Part shown: positions 9,130-17,775 of the stretch, in pieces
Numbering within the stretch: the first letter of the stretch is position 1
Layout of the letters: every line of letters starts with the position of its first letter
IMG/VR virus record: IMGVR_UViG_3300011115_000879
Span: 62,001 to 126,000 of that record
Length of the DNA stretch: 64,000 bases
Strand: one strand, 5' to 3'
Source of the DNA: a virus
Notes under the pieces: model-generated
Database searches by the model: none
The model's input: the letters and a program-made list of their open reading frames with translations, nothing else
What the model was told of the DNA's origin: nothing
Translations under genes and position numbers: made by a program

Positions 9130-12100
9130 TGTCCGGATCAATAGGAGCAAATAGAATACCAAGATCAGCAGTTGAAGCTACACTTAAAGCCTATACTGAT
9201 AAAGTATTAAGGAAATTTCCTGGCTTTAAATCAGCTAAAATATCTGGCTCATATAATACTAGTGTAAAACCAGATCATGGTGATTTGGATTTAGTTATTC
9301 ATATTGAAGGAGACGAAACTGATAAGAAAATATTAAAGCAAAAATTTGCTGCTTTTCTTAACTCATTATCTGAAATTCCTCCATTTAAATCAGGACGCAA
9401 TGTTGGTAAAAAATCAGCAGGTACAGGTGATATAGTAATTACACAATTCCCTATTGAAGGATATCCAGACTTAACTGTACAGATTGACAATATGATTGTT
9501 ATGTCTGAACAAGAAAGTGACTATAGAAAAAGCTTTTTAGATTTACCGGCTGAAAAACAAGGTTTATTGGTTGGTTTAGCTAAAGCTATATTATTAGAAG
9601 AAAATCCACAAGATATATTTTCGCGTTTAGGTATCACAAATATACCTAAATTAGAGGATAATCAAGAATTTGAATTTAATTTATCAAATAAAGGATTAAC
9701 ATTACGTTTAGTTACATTGAGTGATAATTTTAAAGAAACAGGTAGAAACGAAATATGGACATCATTTAATTGGAGTGATGTAGAAAAACTATTTAAGAAC
9801 TATAATTTAAATGGAAGCTGGGAAGATTTATTAGATGATATAAAAAATAAATTACAAAATCCACGTTCTAAAAACCGTGTAAAAGGAGTATTTAATTCAC
9901 TAGTTGTAATAAATGCTGGTGAAGCTGGGACCCCAAAAGGTGATAATAAATTAAAAGCAAAAGAAAAAGTGAGTGCAACATTATCTGAAAATAATTTAGG
10001 ACGCTATTTAGTGTCTATGTTATTAGAACAAGAAGAAGAAACACAACCAACAATAGCAATATTTCCTGGTGCTTTTAAACCACCTCATAAAGGACACTTT
10101 GATGTAGTAGAACAACTATTAAAAGTATCTGATCAAGTAGTGGTACTAGTATCTCCTAAAACAAGAGATGGCATTACAGCAGATGAAAGTATGGCTGTAT
10201 GGAATTTATATAAAGCTAAATTAGATGGTTCTGTTGAAGTAAGAGTATCAGCAATTACCCCTATTAAAGAAACATATGACGTTGTAGCAGATAACCCAGA
10301 TACTGAATTTAGAGTAGCATTTGGTAAAGGTGAAATAGATCGTTACAAAACGATTGAAAAATATCCAAATGTAAAAATATTTGATGCTGGTGAAGTAGAA
10401 GGAGTAAGTGCAACAGGATTAAGAGCAGCTATCGTTAGCAAAAATGAAGAAAAAATTAAAGAATATCTACCAGAAGGAATTACTATAGAAGAATTCATGT
10501 CTGCTTTAAATAAACCAGTAGAAACATCAACAGCACCACCAGCTGAACCAGCACCCGCTGAACCAGCTCCTGCTGCACCAGAACAACCATTACAAGAATC
10601 ACCACCGCTTGAATTTGAACAAGACGATTATCAAGATTATGTATTACAAAATAGAAATAAAATAGAGAAAGCAGCGTATTTCTTTAATTTACCTATTAGT
10701 GATATGGAATATGCGTTTAATGCTGGTAAAGAAGTAGTATTATCTGATGATATGTGGTCTAAATTAGATAATAGCAAATCATATAAAATGAAAACATTAG
10801 ATGATGCTATTCAACACGCTCTAAAATTAGGTATTAATCCTAAACCATATATTGATTTTATTAAAGGCGGTAAGGAAATGCCTTTACCACTTGTGTTGTG
10901 TTATGCTCAAGACAAATATTATTTAGTTGGTGGAGAGATAGTATTATCATTATATAGAGCATTAGGTTCAATCCCTACAGTAATACAAGCTACATTAAAT
11001 TTAAAAATTAATTCACCATCGTATCCTGTAATGGTAAAGGAAGGTTTAATTAAAGAATATTCTGAAAGTCTAATTAAAAGATTAATACAAAAATATAAAA
11101 TAGAACAACCAGATTTATCTGATGAAGATATAAGAGCAGAAATATTAGAATTTGATAAAATAAAAGATAAATTAGATCCTACTAAACGAGATATAACTAA
11201 ATATGATTGGAGTACATTACAATCAACAATACAAGATAATAAATCAACTCGCATTAAAGCTGGTAAAGTTGATAAGAATAAGGTAGAAGGTGATGTTAAT
11301 TTAGTTTATAATAAGAATGGCATTAGAATATATAAAGCTGACTCTAAAAAAGCCTGTATTAAGTATGGTAATGGATATAGTTTCTGTATATCAGCTCGTG
11401 GAAGTGGTAATGCATTCGATACTTATAGATTTGGAGATGAAGATGAAGAACAAGATCCAGGATTACCGTATTTTGTATTTGATGATAATAAATCTTCTGC
11501 TAAAGATGAAAAAGATAAATTCATTGATCAGGAACATTTATTAGTTATATTCGCCCTAGAATATGGAGGATATGCAGTAACAAAAGCTAATAATGAGGGA
11601 GAAGATTGGTTTGAAACTTTTGATAAATTAGTATCTAAATATCCATATCTTAATGGATTAGAAAATACAATTAAATATGAAAATCCTGATAAAAAAATTA
11701 GTCTAGGTAGAGAATTTACTAAATATGTTGATAATAAAGCAACAGAATTGATAACTATCTGGCTGAATAAAAATAAGGATTTTTATCGAAAAGAATCGGC
11801 CTTTGCACCTAACTTTAATAACTTACCAAATAAAAGTAAACAATTTATTCAAGATATATTGGATGGAAAAAGAGTTATGTATAGCATAACAAATAAATCT
11901 CCATCTGGTAATGGTACTTCTATAATAACTACTAGTCCTGAAGAAGCACAAAAAGAATTAGAAAAATATATAAAAAAATCAGACGATAATTTTAATAACA
12001 ATATTTCATCTTTATCTATAGAAAAACAAAAAGACGTACTTGATTATTATCATAAATATCCATTTCATTTAGTACAAATCCCTATGAATCAATCTACAAT

Positions 12101-12578
12101 TGATTATTTAGAAGGATTAGTTAGACTTGCTGATGTAAATACTAACAATGTAACTCAATATATGACATCTTGGCCTATTAAACATATTGGTCTTTTAGAA
12201 AACCAAGAAACTTCAAATAAAAAAGTAGATTCAAGTATAATAAAAGAATTTATTAAATTTGCTATTAGAAAACTACAAATATCTAAAATACCAGAAGGAT
12301 TAACATTATCATACAACAATGATGAAGCTAAATCTCGTCACTCATTTGGTACATTTGACCCAAATACTGGTAAAATATGGCTATACGTTAAAAATAGAAA
12401 CATGGCTGATATATTACGCACACTAGCACATGAATTAGTTCATCGTAAACAAGACGAAGATGGACGTATCGATTATAGTAGCGGCGAAACAGGATCAGAA
12501 ATTGAAAACGAAGCAAATGCTCAAGCAGGTATACTATTAAGAGACTTTGGTAAACAAAACGAAAAAATATATCAATAA
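9129..12578 (+). CDS. Giant multidomain protein: nucleotidyltransferase-like, HIGH-family nucleotidylyltransferase, zinc-protease motif (1149 aa)
   Basis: Domains in order. Residues 1-130 have the polymerase-beta-type pattern (Gly40-Ser41, Asp52, Asp54, Asp120). Residues 308-455 have the cytidylyl/adenylyltransferase signature: FPGAFKPPHKGH with His320 and His323, and VSATGLR at 426-432, as in NMN or pantetheine-phosphate adenylyltransferases. Residues 463-497 are a Pro/Ala/Glu linker. Residues 580-620 contain a ParB-like YLVGGEIVLSLYRALGSIP stretch. Residues 722-815 form a Cys-containing domain shared with the 887-residue protein at 14.2 kb. The C-terminus has a HELVH zinc-metalloprotease motif (1101-1105). 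It overlaps the upstream nucleotidyltransferase gene by one base. Several (L/I)xE sites near domain joints could allow cutting by the prohead protease. It has no obvious targeting leader of its own. Confidence 0.65.
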   Translation: MSGSIGANRIPRSAVEATLKAYTDKVLRKFPGFKSAKISGSYNTSVKPDHGDLDLVIHIEGDETDKKILKQKFAAFLNSLSEIPPFKSGRNVGKKSAGTGDIVITQFPIEGYPDLTVQIDNMIVMSEQESDYRKSFLDLPAEKQGLLVGLAKAILLEENPQDIFSRLGITNIPKLEDNQEFEFNLSNKGLTLRLVTLSDNFKETGRNEIWTSFNWSDVEKLFKNYNLNGSWEDLLDDIKNKLQNPRSKNRVKGVFNSLVVINAGEAGTPKGDNKLKAKEKVSATLSENNLGRYLVSMLLEQEEETQPTIAIFPGAFKPPHKGHFDVVEQLLKVSDQVVVLVSPKTRDGITADESMAVWNLYKAKLDGSVEVRVSAITPIKETYDVVADNPDTEFRVAFGKGEIDRYKTIEKYPNVKIFDAGEVEGVSATGLRAAIVSKNEEKIKEYLPEGITIEEFMSALNKPVETSTAPPAEPAPAEPAPAAPEQPLQESPPLEFEQDDYQDYVLQNRNKIEKAAYFFNLPISDMEYAFNAGKEVVLSDDMWSKLDNSKSYKMKTLDDAIQHALKLGINPKPYIDFIKGGKEMPLPLVLCYAQDKYYLVGGEIVLSLYRALGSIPTVIQATLNLKINSPSYPVMVKEGLIKEYSESLIKRLIQKYKIEQPDLSDEDIRAEILEFDKIKDKLDPTKRDITKYDWSTLQSTIQDNKSTRIKAGKVDKNKVEGDVNLVYNKNGIRIYKADSKKACIKYGNGYSFCISARGSGNAFDTYRFGDEDEEQDPGLPYFVFDDNKSSAKDEKDKFIDQEHLLVIFALEYGGYAVTKANNEGEDWFETFDKLVSKYPYLNGLENTIKYENPDKKISLGREFTKYVDNKATELITIWLNKNKDFYRKESAFAPNFNNLPNKSKQFIQDILDGKRVMYSITNKSPSGNGTSIITTSPEEAQKELEKYIKKSDDNFNNNISSLSIEKQKDVLDYYHKYPFHLVQIPMNQSTIDYLEGLVRLADVNTNNVTQYMTSWPIKHIGLLENQETSNKKVDSSIIKEFIKFAIRKLQISKIPEGLTLSYNNDEAKSRHSFGTFDPNTGKIWLYVKNRNMADILRTLAHELVHRKQDEDGRIDYSSGETGSEIENEANAQAGILLRDFGKQNEKIYQ

Positions 12579-12591
12579 ATAAAATATAGTT

Positions 12592-13176
12592 ATGGCTGAA
12601 TCGAAATTAATAAAAGAATTTAAGGGGCGTGATGTACAACGTATGCGTAACATTATGACTAAAGATTATGGTGCTAAAACATCTGTTCAAGTAGGATATA
12701 ATAAAGATCATATTGAGTACAAGGAAGGTGATGTATGGGAAGTTGATGGTAGATCATGGACAATCAAAAACGGTTTAAAACAAACCGTTACTCGCTTTGA
12801 TAAACTTAAACAATTAGTTGCAATGCCTTTATGTTGTCCTAAATGTAAAGTACCAATGCAGGACAATCGCCCAAACAAATTAATGTATTCTATACATCAA
12901 ATATGTTTTGATTGTGTTATAAAACACGAAACTAAACTAAAACTTACAGGCGAATACGAAAAATACGAACGTAATATAATAAATCAAGGCGTACAATACC
13001 ATATTAAAGAAATGGAAGGTGTATTACTAGAATTATTAATGGACCAATCCGATGAATCTTTCGTTACTGAAGCTGGCGATATTGAAACATGGAAAGGTAA
13101 AGGTATAGACGTAACTAAAACCACACAAGAAATACAGGAGTACATACAAAAACTCAAGGATGCCATAGCTACCTAA
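12592..13176 (+). CDS. Zinc-ribbon-like protein of unknown function (194 aa)
   Basis: A four-Cys site is visible: CPKC at about residues 82-85 and CFDC about 25 residues later, likely binding one zinc. The N-terminal part contains an RDVQRMRNIMTKDYG helix and the C-terminal part is charged and coiled-coil-like. A VTEAGDIETWKGKG segment lies near the end. I have the impression of similar proteins in other T4-like genomes but know no function. No promoter-like motif precedes it; a gap of 13 bases links it to the giant protein. Confidence 0.5.
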   Translation: MAESKLIKEFKGRDVQRMRNIMTKDYGAKTSVQVGYNKDHIEYKEGDVWEVDGRSWTIKNGLKQTVTRFDKLKQLVAMPLCCPKCKVPMQDNRPNKLMYSIHQICFDCVIKHETKLKLTGEYEKYERNIINQGVQYHIKEMEGVLLELLMDQSDESFVTEAGDIETWKGKGIDVTKTTQEIQEYIQKLKDAIAT

Positions 13177-13184
13177 TATTTATT
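13175..13184 (+). promoter_or_regulatory. Putative late promoter motif AATATTTATT
   Basis: It begins at the upstream stop codon and lies 34 bases before the ATG at 13219. Its last four bases belong to a hairpin that covers that start codon. Confidence 0.45.
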
Positions 13185-13228
13185 AGCATCGTTCCACCTA
13201 AATATATAAATAAATACGATGCATAATA
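13181..13228 (+). promoter_or_regulatory. Hairpin covering the start codon of the 55-residue membrane protein
   Basis: TATTAGCATCGT (13181-13192) pairs with ACGATGC-A-TAATA (13216-13228) with one bulged A. The ATG at 13219-13221 lies within the 3' arm. If the RNA folds this way, the start codon is hidden until something opens the stem. Confidence 0.45.
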
Positions 13229-13386
13229 ATCCTGAATTTAATACTATTGGACTTGTTTCTATAAGTTTAACCACTCTAAATAGTCTATTTCAAGTATTTA
13301 ATCCTATCCTTACAGGTTTATTTTATATAGCTTCGATTTCGTGGCTATGTGTACAAATATACTACAAATTAAAAGGTAAAAGATGA
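13219..13386 (+). CDS. Small membrane protein (55 aa)
   Basis: The short frame has an ATG at 13219 and ends in TGA at 13384-13386, overlapping the next ATG (ATGA). The N-terminal 20 residues are polar. A hydrophobic segment from about residue 22 to 48 (LFQVFNPILTGLFYIASISW and on) is followed by a basic tail KLKGKR. One transmembrane helix with a positive C-terminus fits a small inner-membrane protein. A holin-like or injection role is possible, but no lysozyme lies nearby. The overlap with the next gene and the hairpin over its start suggest controlled translation. Confidence 0.5.
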   Translation: MHNNPEFNTIGLVSISLTTLNSLFQVFNPILTGLFYIASISWLCVQIYYKLKGKR

Positions 13387-13613
13387 TTAAACTATCAGAA
13401 TTATTAGAACCAGAACCACTACAATTTCCAGATAGTTTTAAACCAGCTAAAAAGGTACCTGAAGGTGGTGCAATGTGCGCTAACTGCGCTAAGTGGAATA
13501 AAGAAACACAATTGTGTGAAGGACAATATTACATTGATTGGAATGGTAACGGTAAAATACCAACTGAACCAACTAAATATGTTTGTATTTGGTGGGTACC
13601 GCAAAATAAATAA
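13383..13613 (+). CDS. Small Cys protein, HiPIP-like, with capsid-targeting-like leader (76 aa)
   Basis: It starts with MIKLSELLE, one of the recurrent leaders. Four cysteines follow: CANC at about 32-35, one in QLCEG at about 45 and one in YVCIWW at about 68. The spacing C-x2-C...C...C followed by an aromatic residue resembles high-potential iron-sulfur proteins, which bind a 4Fe-4S cluster. A plain zinc site is the alternative. The gene overlaps the upstream membrane protein by four bases and lies three bases from the next leader-bearing gene. Iron-sulfur binding is inferred from spacing alone. Confidence 0.45.
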   Translation: MIKLSELLEPEPLQFPDSFKPAKKVPEGGAMCANCAKWNKETQLCEGQYYIDWNGNGKIPTEPTKYVCIWWVPQNK

Positions 13614-13615
13614 CA

Positions 13616-14218
13616 ATGATTAAACTATCAGAACTACTAAGCGAAAAAGCACCATGCTGGAAAGGTTATAAACAAATTGGTATGAAGGAAAAGAATGGTA
13701 AACAAGTACCAAACTGCGTTCCAATTGATGAAGCCTTTTTTATAGGTGAAGATCAAACTATAGAGTGTGAAAAATGTGGATGGAGATGGAAATTATCTGA
13801 TGGTGGAAAAGATCCATATCTTTGCCATAAATGTAATTTCGATAATAGCTACGTCTATCAAGACGAAGCAATAGATGAATACGACGTTGAAAATAAACAA
13901 GACGTATTAGAATTCCTCCAATTTATAAAAGAACACAACAAACTATTATCTGAAGCAGAATGTGATTGTGTTTATGAAGCTGAATATCACGGCCATAAAG
14001 TTACATTAGGTAAACCAATGCAAGGTGATATTAAGAAATTCAAAGTATACGTTAAAGATCCTAAATCAGGAAGAATAGTTAAAGTAAATTTTGGAGCTCA
14101 TGGAATGAATATTAAAAAGAATAATCCTAAACGTCGCAAAGCATATAGAGCAAGACACCATTGTGACAATCCCGGACCTCGTACTAAAGCAAATTATTGG
14201 AGTTGCCGTAAATGGTAA
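13616..14218 (+). CDS. Zinc-ribbon protein with capsid-targeting-like leader (200 aa)
   Basis: The leader MIKLSELLSE is nearly the same as that of the preceding gene, also at the DNA level. Next come CWKGYKQIGMK...VPNCVP, then a zinc-ribbon pattern CEKCGWRW...CHKC at about 52-76, an acidic stretch ending in LLSEAE, and a very basic C-terminal domain (about 120-200: KKNNPKRRKAYRARHHC...YWSCRKW). The basic domain could bind DNA. The LLSEAE stretch could be a further cut site that releases it. The function is not known. Confidence 0.5.
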   Translation: MIKLSELLSEKAPCWKGYKQIGMKEKNGKQVPNCVPIDEAFFIGEDQTIECEKCGWRWKLSDGGKDPYLCHKCNFDNSYVYQDEAIDEYDVENKQDVLEFLQFIKEHNKLLSEAECDCVYEAEYHGHKVTLGKPMQGDIKKFKVYVKDPKSGRIVKVNFGAHGMNIKKNNPKRRKAYRARHHCDNPGPRTKANYWSCRKW

Positions 14219-14233
14219 AATAAAAATATATAA

Positions 14234-16897
14234 ATGAGAGCAATAGATAAATTCATATTACACGTAGCACATAATCTTTTCCCTTTAAATGAATATTCAG
14301 CAGGAGAAGTATCCCGCTTAATGATTCAATTTAGAGAAGAAGCTGATGATTTAAATATCCAAATTACAGACGATCAACTTAAAGCATATATCAATCGATT
14401 TGATACTTTAAAAAATTCTCCTAAAGTACAGGAGAAAGATTTACGTAAATATACTTTATCAAAACTAATTAAATTAGTAACATCATCCGCCGATGCTGAA
14501 ACAGAAGGTGATGAGGAAGATCAAACACCAGATGTAGTATATCAAGATGGTGGTATTACAATATGGAATGGCTCTAAAGAAGGTAATTGTATTGCTTATG
14601 GTAGAGGAGAAAAATGGTGTATCACTAGAGGATCATTTGGTAACTACCGCTATAGCGCAGATAAAGGATATCCAGTATTTTATTTAGCTAAAAATACTAA
14701 TATATCAGATAGTGATAAATTAAGCTTTGTTGCTATTCAAGTTAGAAATGTAACAGATGACGATAAAAAATACGTCTATACCGATAGAAGTAACTCCCCA
14801 TATGAATCATCAGCAATGAATTTTAGTGCATTATTATCTAAAATCCCTTGGTTGAACGATATTCCAAATATTAGAGGAATATTACGTTATATCCCTTTAA
14901 ATAATAATGAAAAAGTAAATCAAAAATATAAAAACGAATCGGTTAGTATTAGAGAATGGATAAAAATGCCATTTAATACTAAAAAACAATATTTAGTTGT
15001 TAGGGGTGCACGTACTTTATTTAATGATATAGAAAATACAGAATTTGTTGGAAAATATTTACCACAATATCCACAAATAGCTGAATTTATTGTTATTACT
15101 CCTGGTATCATTGATAATGTTTATTTATTAGCAAATTTAGATAAATTTAGCAATCAAGATAGAAGATCAATAACAGCTAACATACAACAACCAATTGATT
15201 TAAGATACCTTTCAACAGAAAACTTTCCATTTGATGTTAAAAAATTATTAACATTATTAAAAAAATGGAAAATTAGAAGTGATGAAAGATTATATGTTAC
15301 TAAAAATGGTGAAGCCATTGTTAAATTAAAATTTGGAGATACAGTTAATATAGGAGTATACACAGCGGAAGATGATTATCCAAATGTTAAATTAAATCAA
15401 CGCACATCAAAATACTTACTTGACTACCCAGAACTAGATAAGATACCATTCAATGTAATGATAAAATTAGCTACTGATGGTGTTATAGATAAAAGCTTAT
15501 TAGATACAATTATAGAAAAAGCTAAAACAGATGAAGATTCTGCTATTGTAGTTAAAGATATTAATGGTAAAGAAATTATAGTCGATTCAAATTCATTTGC
15601 ATCATATAAAATTGAAGATGGTAAAATATCTAAAATACCATTTGATGATGAAGATGTACAAGCTGTATTTGCTGCTGAAAAAGATAATTTATCATTCCAA
15701 CAAAGTGCAGTTGATACTATTAGAATAGCAGCTACTGATGGACAAGATCTACCACCAAGATTAGATAAAGAAGCATTTTTATCCATTGTTAAAGCCACAC
15801 CATACGATAAAAGAACATACACAGATGGGCGATATCAATATGTTGTTTTAGTACCAGAAGGACAAGGTGAGAGAGATATGTTTACAAAATCTACAAACCT
15901 ATACGATAGTATGTTAACTACTGGAGCTGATTTTGGACGTGCTGGTGATTGGAGAGCATTTGATCATAAAGGTGCAATGCAGGAAAGAGATTATAGAGCT
16001 TACTTCAGCTGGATGAGAAATGAAAATAAAGTATATGAAAGTGAACGAGTAATAAGTAATTGGAGGACTACATGGGGTGGTGTAGGTGGTAAAAAAGCAT
16101 GGTTTGCAGCACAACCACCATTCTCACCAACAGACCAATACGCACCCGCAGTATCAGCAGACGGTACTTGTTATCTTGTTAATAAACAAAATTCAAGAGA
16201 AAGTCTTAAATTATCCGACTCAGCTAAATTAGTTAAAGCAAATATACCAGCCTCAATGGCTCGCCAATTAATAGGCGCTACACCAGATCAAGCTACTCCA
16301 GTAGCTGCAGCAGCTACAACACCAGTAGCAAACGCAGCAGCACCAGCAACCGGTAGAAGAGGTAGACCAGTAGGTGTAGCTAATGCTCCACGTGCTGCCG
16401 CTCCTGCAGCAGCAGCAGGAGAAGGATTTATAAATGTAGCTAACGTAATGGATGAAACTGGGTTAGTAGCTGCATTTAACGGATTACCACGTGCTGATAG
16501 AAATAGATTAAACGTAACAGATGGTGTACGTATTACTCCAAATGGAGATAGAGGTGCTGCTCGTCGCAATAATCAATTAGGTGAATTAGTTGGCAGTGTA
16601 GGTAGAGTTATTGGTATTGGAGCTAGTAAAATATACTTAATTCGTTTAAGAGCAAACCAACAAATAATAGCATCTATTAATATACAACCAGGTAATAGAA
16701 ACTACGTACTATTACCAAATGGCACAGCATTAACATTAAATTCACCAGCTGAATTAATGCAGGTATTACGCCAACGTAACTTAGTAGCTGAAGCTCGCAA
16801 TTACATTGTGCGTGAATATCTACACCACAACCCACAACATTTAGATGAGGTACGAGGTTTAATACAACAACACGTTAATGAAACCAAAAGAAAGTAA
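14234..16897 (+). CDS. Large multidomain protein with Ala/Pro linker, possible internal head protein (887 aa)
   Basis: An N-terminal helix ends in FPLNE at residue 20. Residues 98-200 form a domain with GGITIWNG...GNCIAYGRGEKWCITR and a YPVFYLAK strand, clearly like residues 722-815 of the giant protein upstream. The middle is unrecognised. An Ala/Thr/Pro-rich linker with GRRGRP (an AT-hook-like triplet) spans about 675-730, and the C-terminal domain ends in a helix YLHHNPQHLDEVRGLIQQ. There is no membrane segment or known catalytic motif. The paired Cys in the shared domain may be structural. A virion-internal role is inferred from the leader-like start and its neighbours. Confidence 0.5.
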   Translation: MRAIDKFILHVAHNLFPLNEYSAGEVSRLMIQFREEADDLNIQITDDQLKAYINRFDTLKNSPKVQEKDLRKYTLSKLIKLVTSSADAETEGDEEDQTPDVVYQDGGITIWNGSKEGNCIAYGRGEKWCITRGSFGNYRYSADKGYPVFYLAKNTNISDSDKLSFVAIQVRNVTDDDKKYVYTDRSNSPYESSAMNFSALLSKIPWLNDIPNIRGILRYIPLNNNEKVNQKYKNESVSIREWIKMPFNTKKQYLVVRGARTLFNDIENTEFVGKYLPQYPQIAEFIVITPGIIDNVYLLANLDKFSNQDRRSITANIQQPIDLRYLSTENFPFDVKKLLTLLKKWKIRSDERLYVTKNGEAIVKLKFGDTVNIGVYTAEDDYPNVKLNQRTSKYLLDYPELDKIPFNVMIKLATDGVIDKSLLDTIIEKAKTDEDSAIVVKDINGKEIIVDSNSFASYKIEDGKISKIPFDDEDVQAVFAAEKDNLSFQQSAVDTIRIAATDGQDLPPRLDKEAFLSIVKATPYDKRTYTDGRYQYVVLVPEGQGERDMFTKSTNLYDSMLTTGADFGRAGDWRAFDHKGAMQERDYRAYFSWMRNENKVYESERVISNWRTTWGGVGGKKAWFAAQPPFSPTDQYAPAVSADGTCYLVNKQNSRESLKLSDSAKLVKANIPASMARQLIGATPDQATPVAAAATTPVANAAAPATGRRGRPVGVANAPRAAAPAAAAGEGFINVANVMDETGLVAAFNGLPRADRNRLNVTDGVRITPNGDRGAARRNNQLGELVGSVGRVIGIGASKIYLIRLRANQQIIASINIQPGNRNYVLLPNGTALTLNSPAELMQVLRQRNLVAEARNYIVREYLHHNPQHLDEVRGLIQQHVNETKRK

Positions 16898-16905
16898 TAT
16901 TTATA
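16896..16905 (+). promoter_or_regulatory. Putative late promoter motif AATATTTATA
   Basis: It follows the stop codon at 16895-16897 and lies 22 bases before the ATG at 16928. The bases after it continue as TATAAATAT, making a near-palindrome. Confidence 0.5.
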
Positions 16906-16927
16906 AATATAAACACAAAAAGATAAT

Positions 16928-17416
16928 ATGAATAATTCAGCAATGCGTCTATTTGTACGCAGCATCATAGCAGAAGCTAAAGCAACAGATAAAAAGGTTA
17001 AAAAAACGAAAAAAGCAATGAGAACATCTGTTGATGATCGTTTGAAAATGATTGACGAAGCTGGCGATAAAGCTGCTTTACAAGCTAAAATAGCTAAAAT
17101 CGAAGAAGATATCAAAGAAGCAAACGAAATCAAAAATGCAATTCCTAGCAACATTGGTCATTTTGTTGATCATGAAATTATAAGCGATTTACATGATGAT
17201 TTAGCATCTAGTATTGAAGAACTTCAAGCTAAAAAAGCTGAATTAGAAGAGCAAATGAAAGGATTAGATGAGGCTCGCTTTAAAAAAGGAGAAGATGTAG
17301 GAGCAAAAGGTAAAAATTTCGCTAAAATCGAAAAATCAGCAGCAAAACATTATGGTTCAGAAGAAGCTGGTAAAAAAGTAGCAGGTGCTATTCTTAAAAA
17401 AGTAGTAAAAAAATAA
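16928..17416 (+). CDS. Coiled-coil basic protein with capsid-targeting-like leader (162 aa)
   Basis: The first 16 residues form a helix ending in SIIAE, directly followed by a Lys-rich segment (ATDKKVKKTKKAM). A long charged helix with heptad character (about 50-115) has EELQAKKAELEEQM. The C-terminal 50 residues are basic with GAKGKNFAKIEKSAAKHYG and end in LKKVVKK. If the leader is cut after IIAE, the mature protein would be strongly basic, as expected for a DNA-associated internal protein. I do not recognise a named family. Confidence 0.5.
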   Translation: MNNSAMRLFVRSIIAEAKATDKKVKKTKKAMRTSVDDRLKMIDEAGDKAALQAKIAKIEEDIKEANEIKNAIPSNIGHFVDHEIISDLHDDLASSIEELQAKKAELEEQMKGLDEARFKKGEDVGAKGKNFAKIEKSAAKHYGSEEAGKKVAGAILKKVVKK

Positions 17417-17418
17417 TA

Positions 17419-17775
17419 ATGATTAAGTTAGCTGAATTATTAGATGAAAAACATCTTACTCCTGCTGAAGTAGAAAAAAAGGAAGATATTCTTAAAGCCA
17501 TGAAAAAATCTGGCACTAAGTTAACTCCTAAAGAATATGCTATAGCAACAGCAAAAGCTGAAAAAATAGCTGAAGGAGAAGATCATGAAGCGTCAATGGC
17601 TAAAGGTGAATTACGCGATATGCTTACACACGGAGCAAAATTATACCAAATGATTGAACCAGGTGAAAACTTACCAGGTTGGGTATCATCTTACATCACA
17701 TTGGCTTCAGATTATATTCACAGTGTAACAGAATATATGATTGAAAAATCCGTTGAAGGAGAAACTTATGAATAA
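17419..17775 (+). CDS. Small protein with capsid-targeting-like leader (118 aa)
   Basis: It begins MIKLAELLDE, then a LTPAEVEKKEDILKAMKK segment that resembles short repeats in other phage accessory proteins. The C-terminal half has ELRDMLTHGAKLYQMI and PGWVSSYITLASDYIHSV, an amphipathic helical pair. No catalytic residues stand out. It overlaps the next gene by eight bases. The two-part layout (leader and processing-like site, then a compact helical domain) supports an internal head protein, by inference. Confidence 0.5.
   Translation: MIKLAELLDEKHLTPAEVEKKEDILKAMKKSGTKLTPKEYAIATAKAEKIAEGEDHEASMAKGELRDMLTHGAKLYQMIEPGENLPGWVSSYITLASDYIHSVTEYMIEKSVEGETYE
17756..17761 (+). promoter_or_regulatory. 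Shine-Dalgarno-like AAGGAG before the 17768 start
   Basis: AAGGAG lies six bases before the ATG at 17768, inside the upstream coding region. It is one of only two clear Shine-Dalgarno sequences seen and favours 17768 over the in-frame TTG at 17741. Confidence 0.5.
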
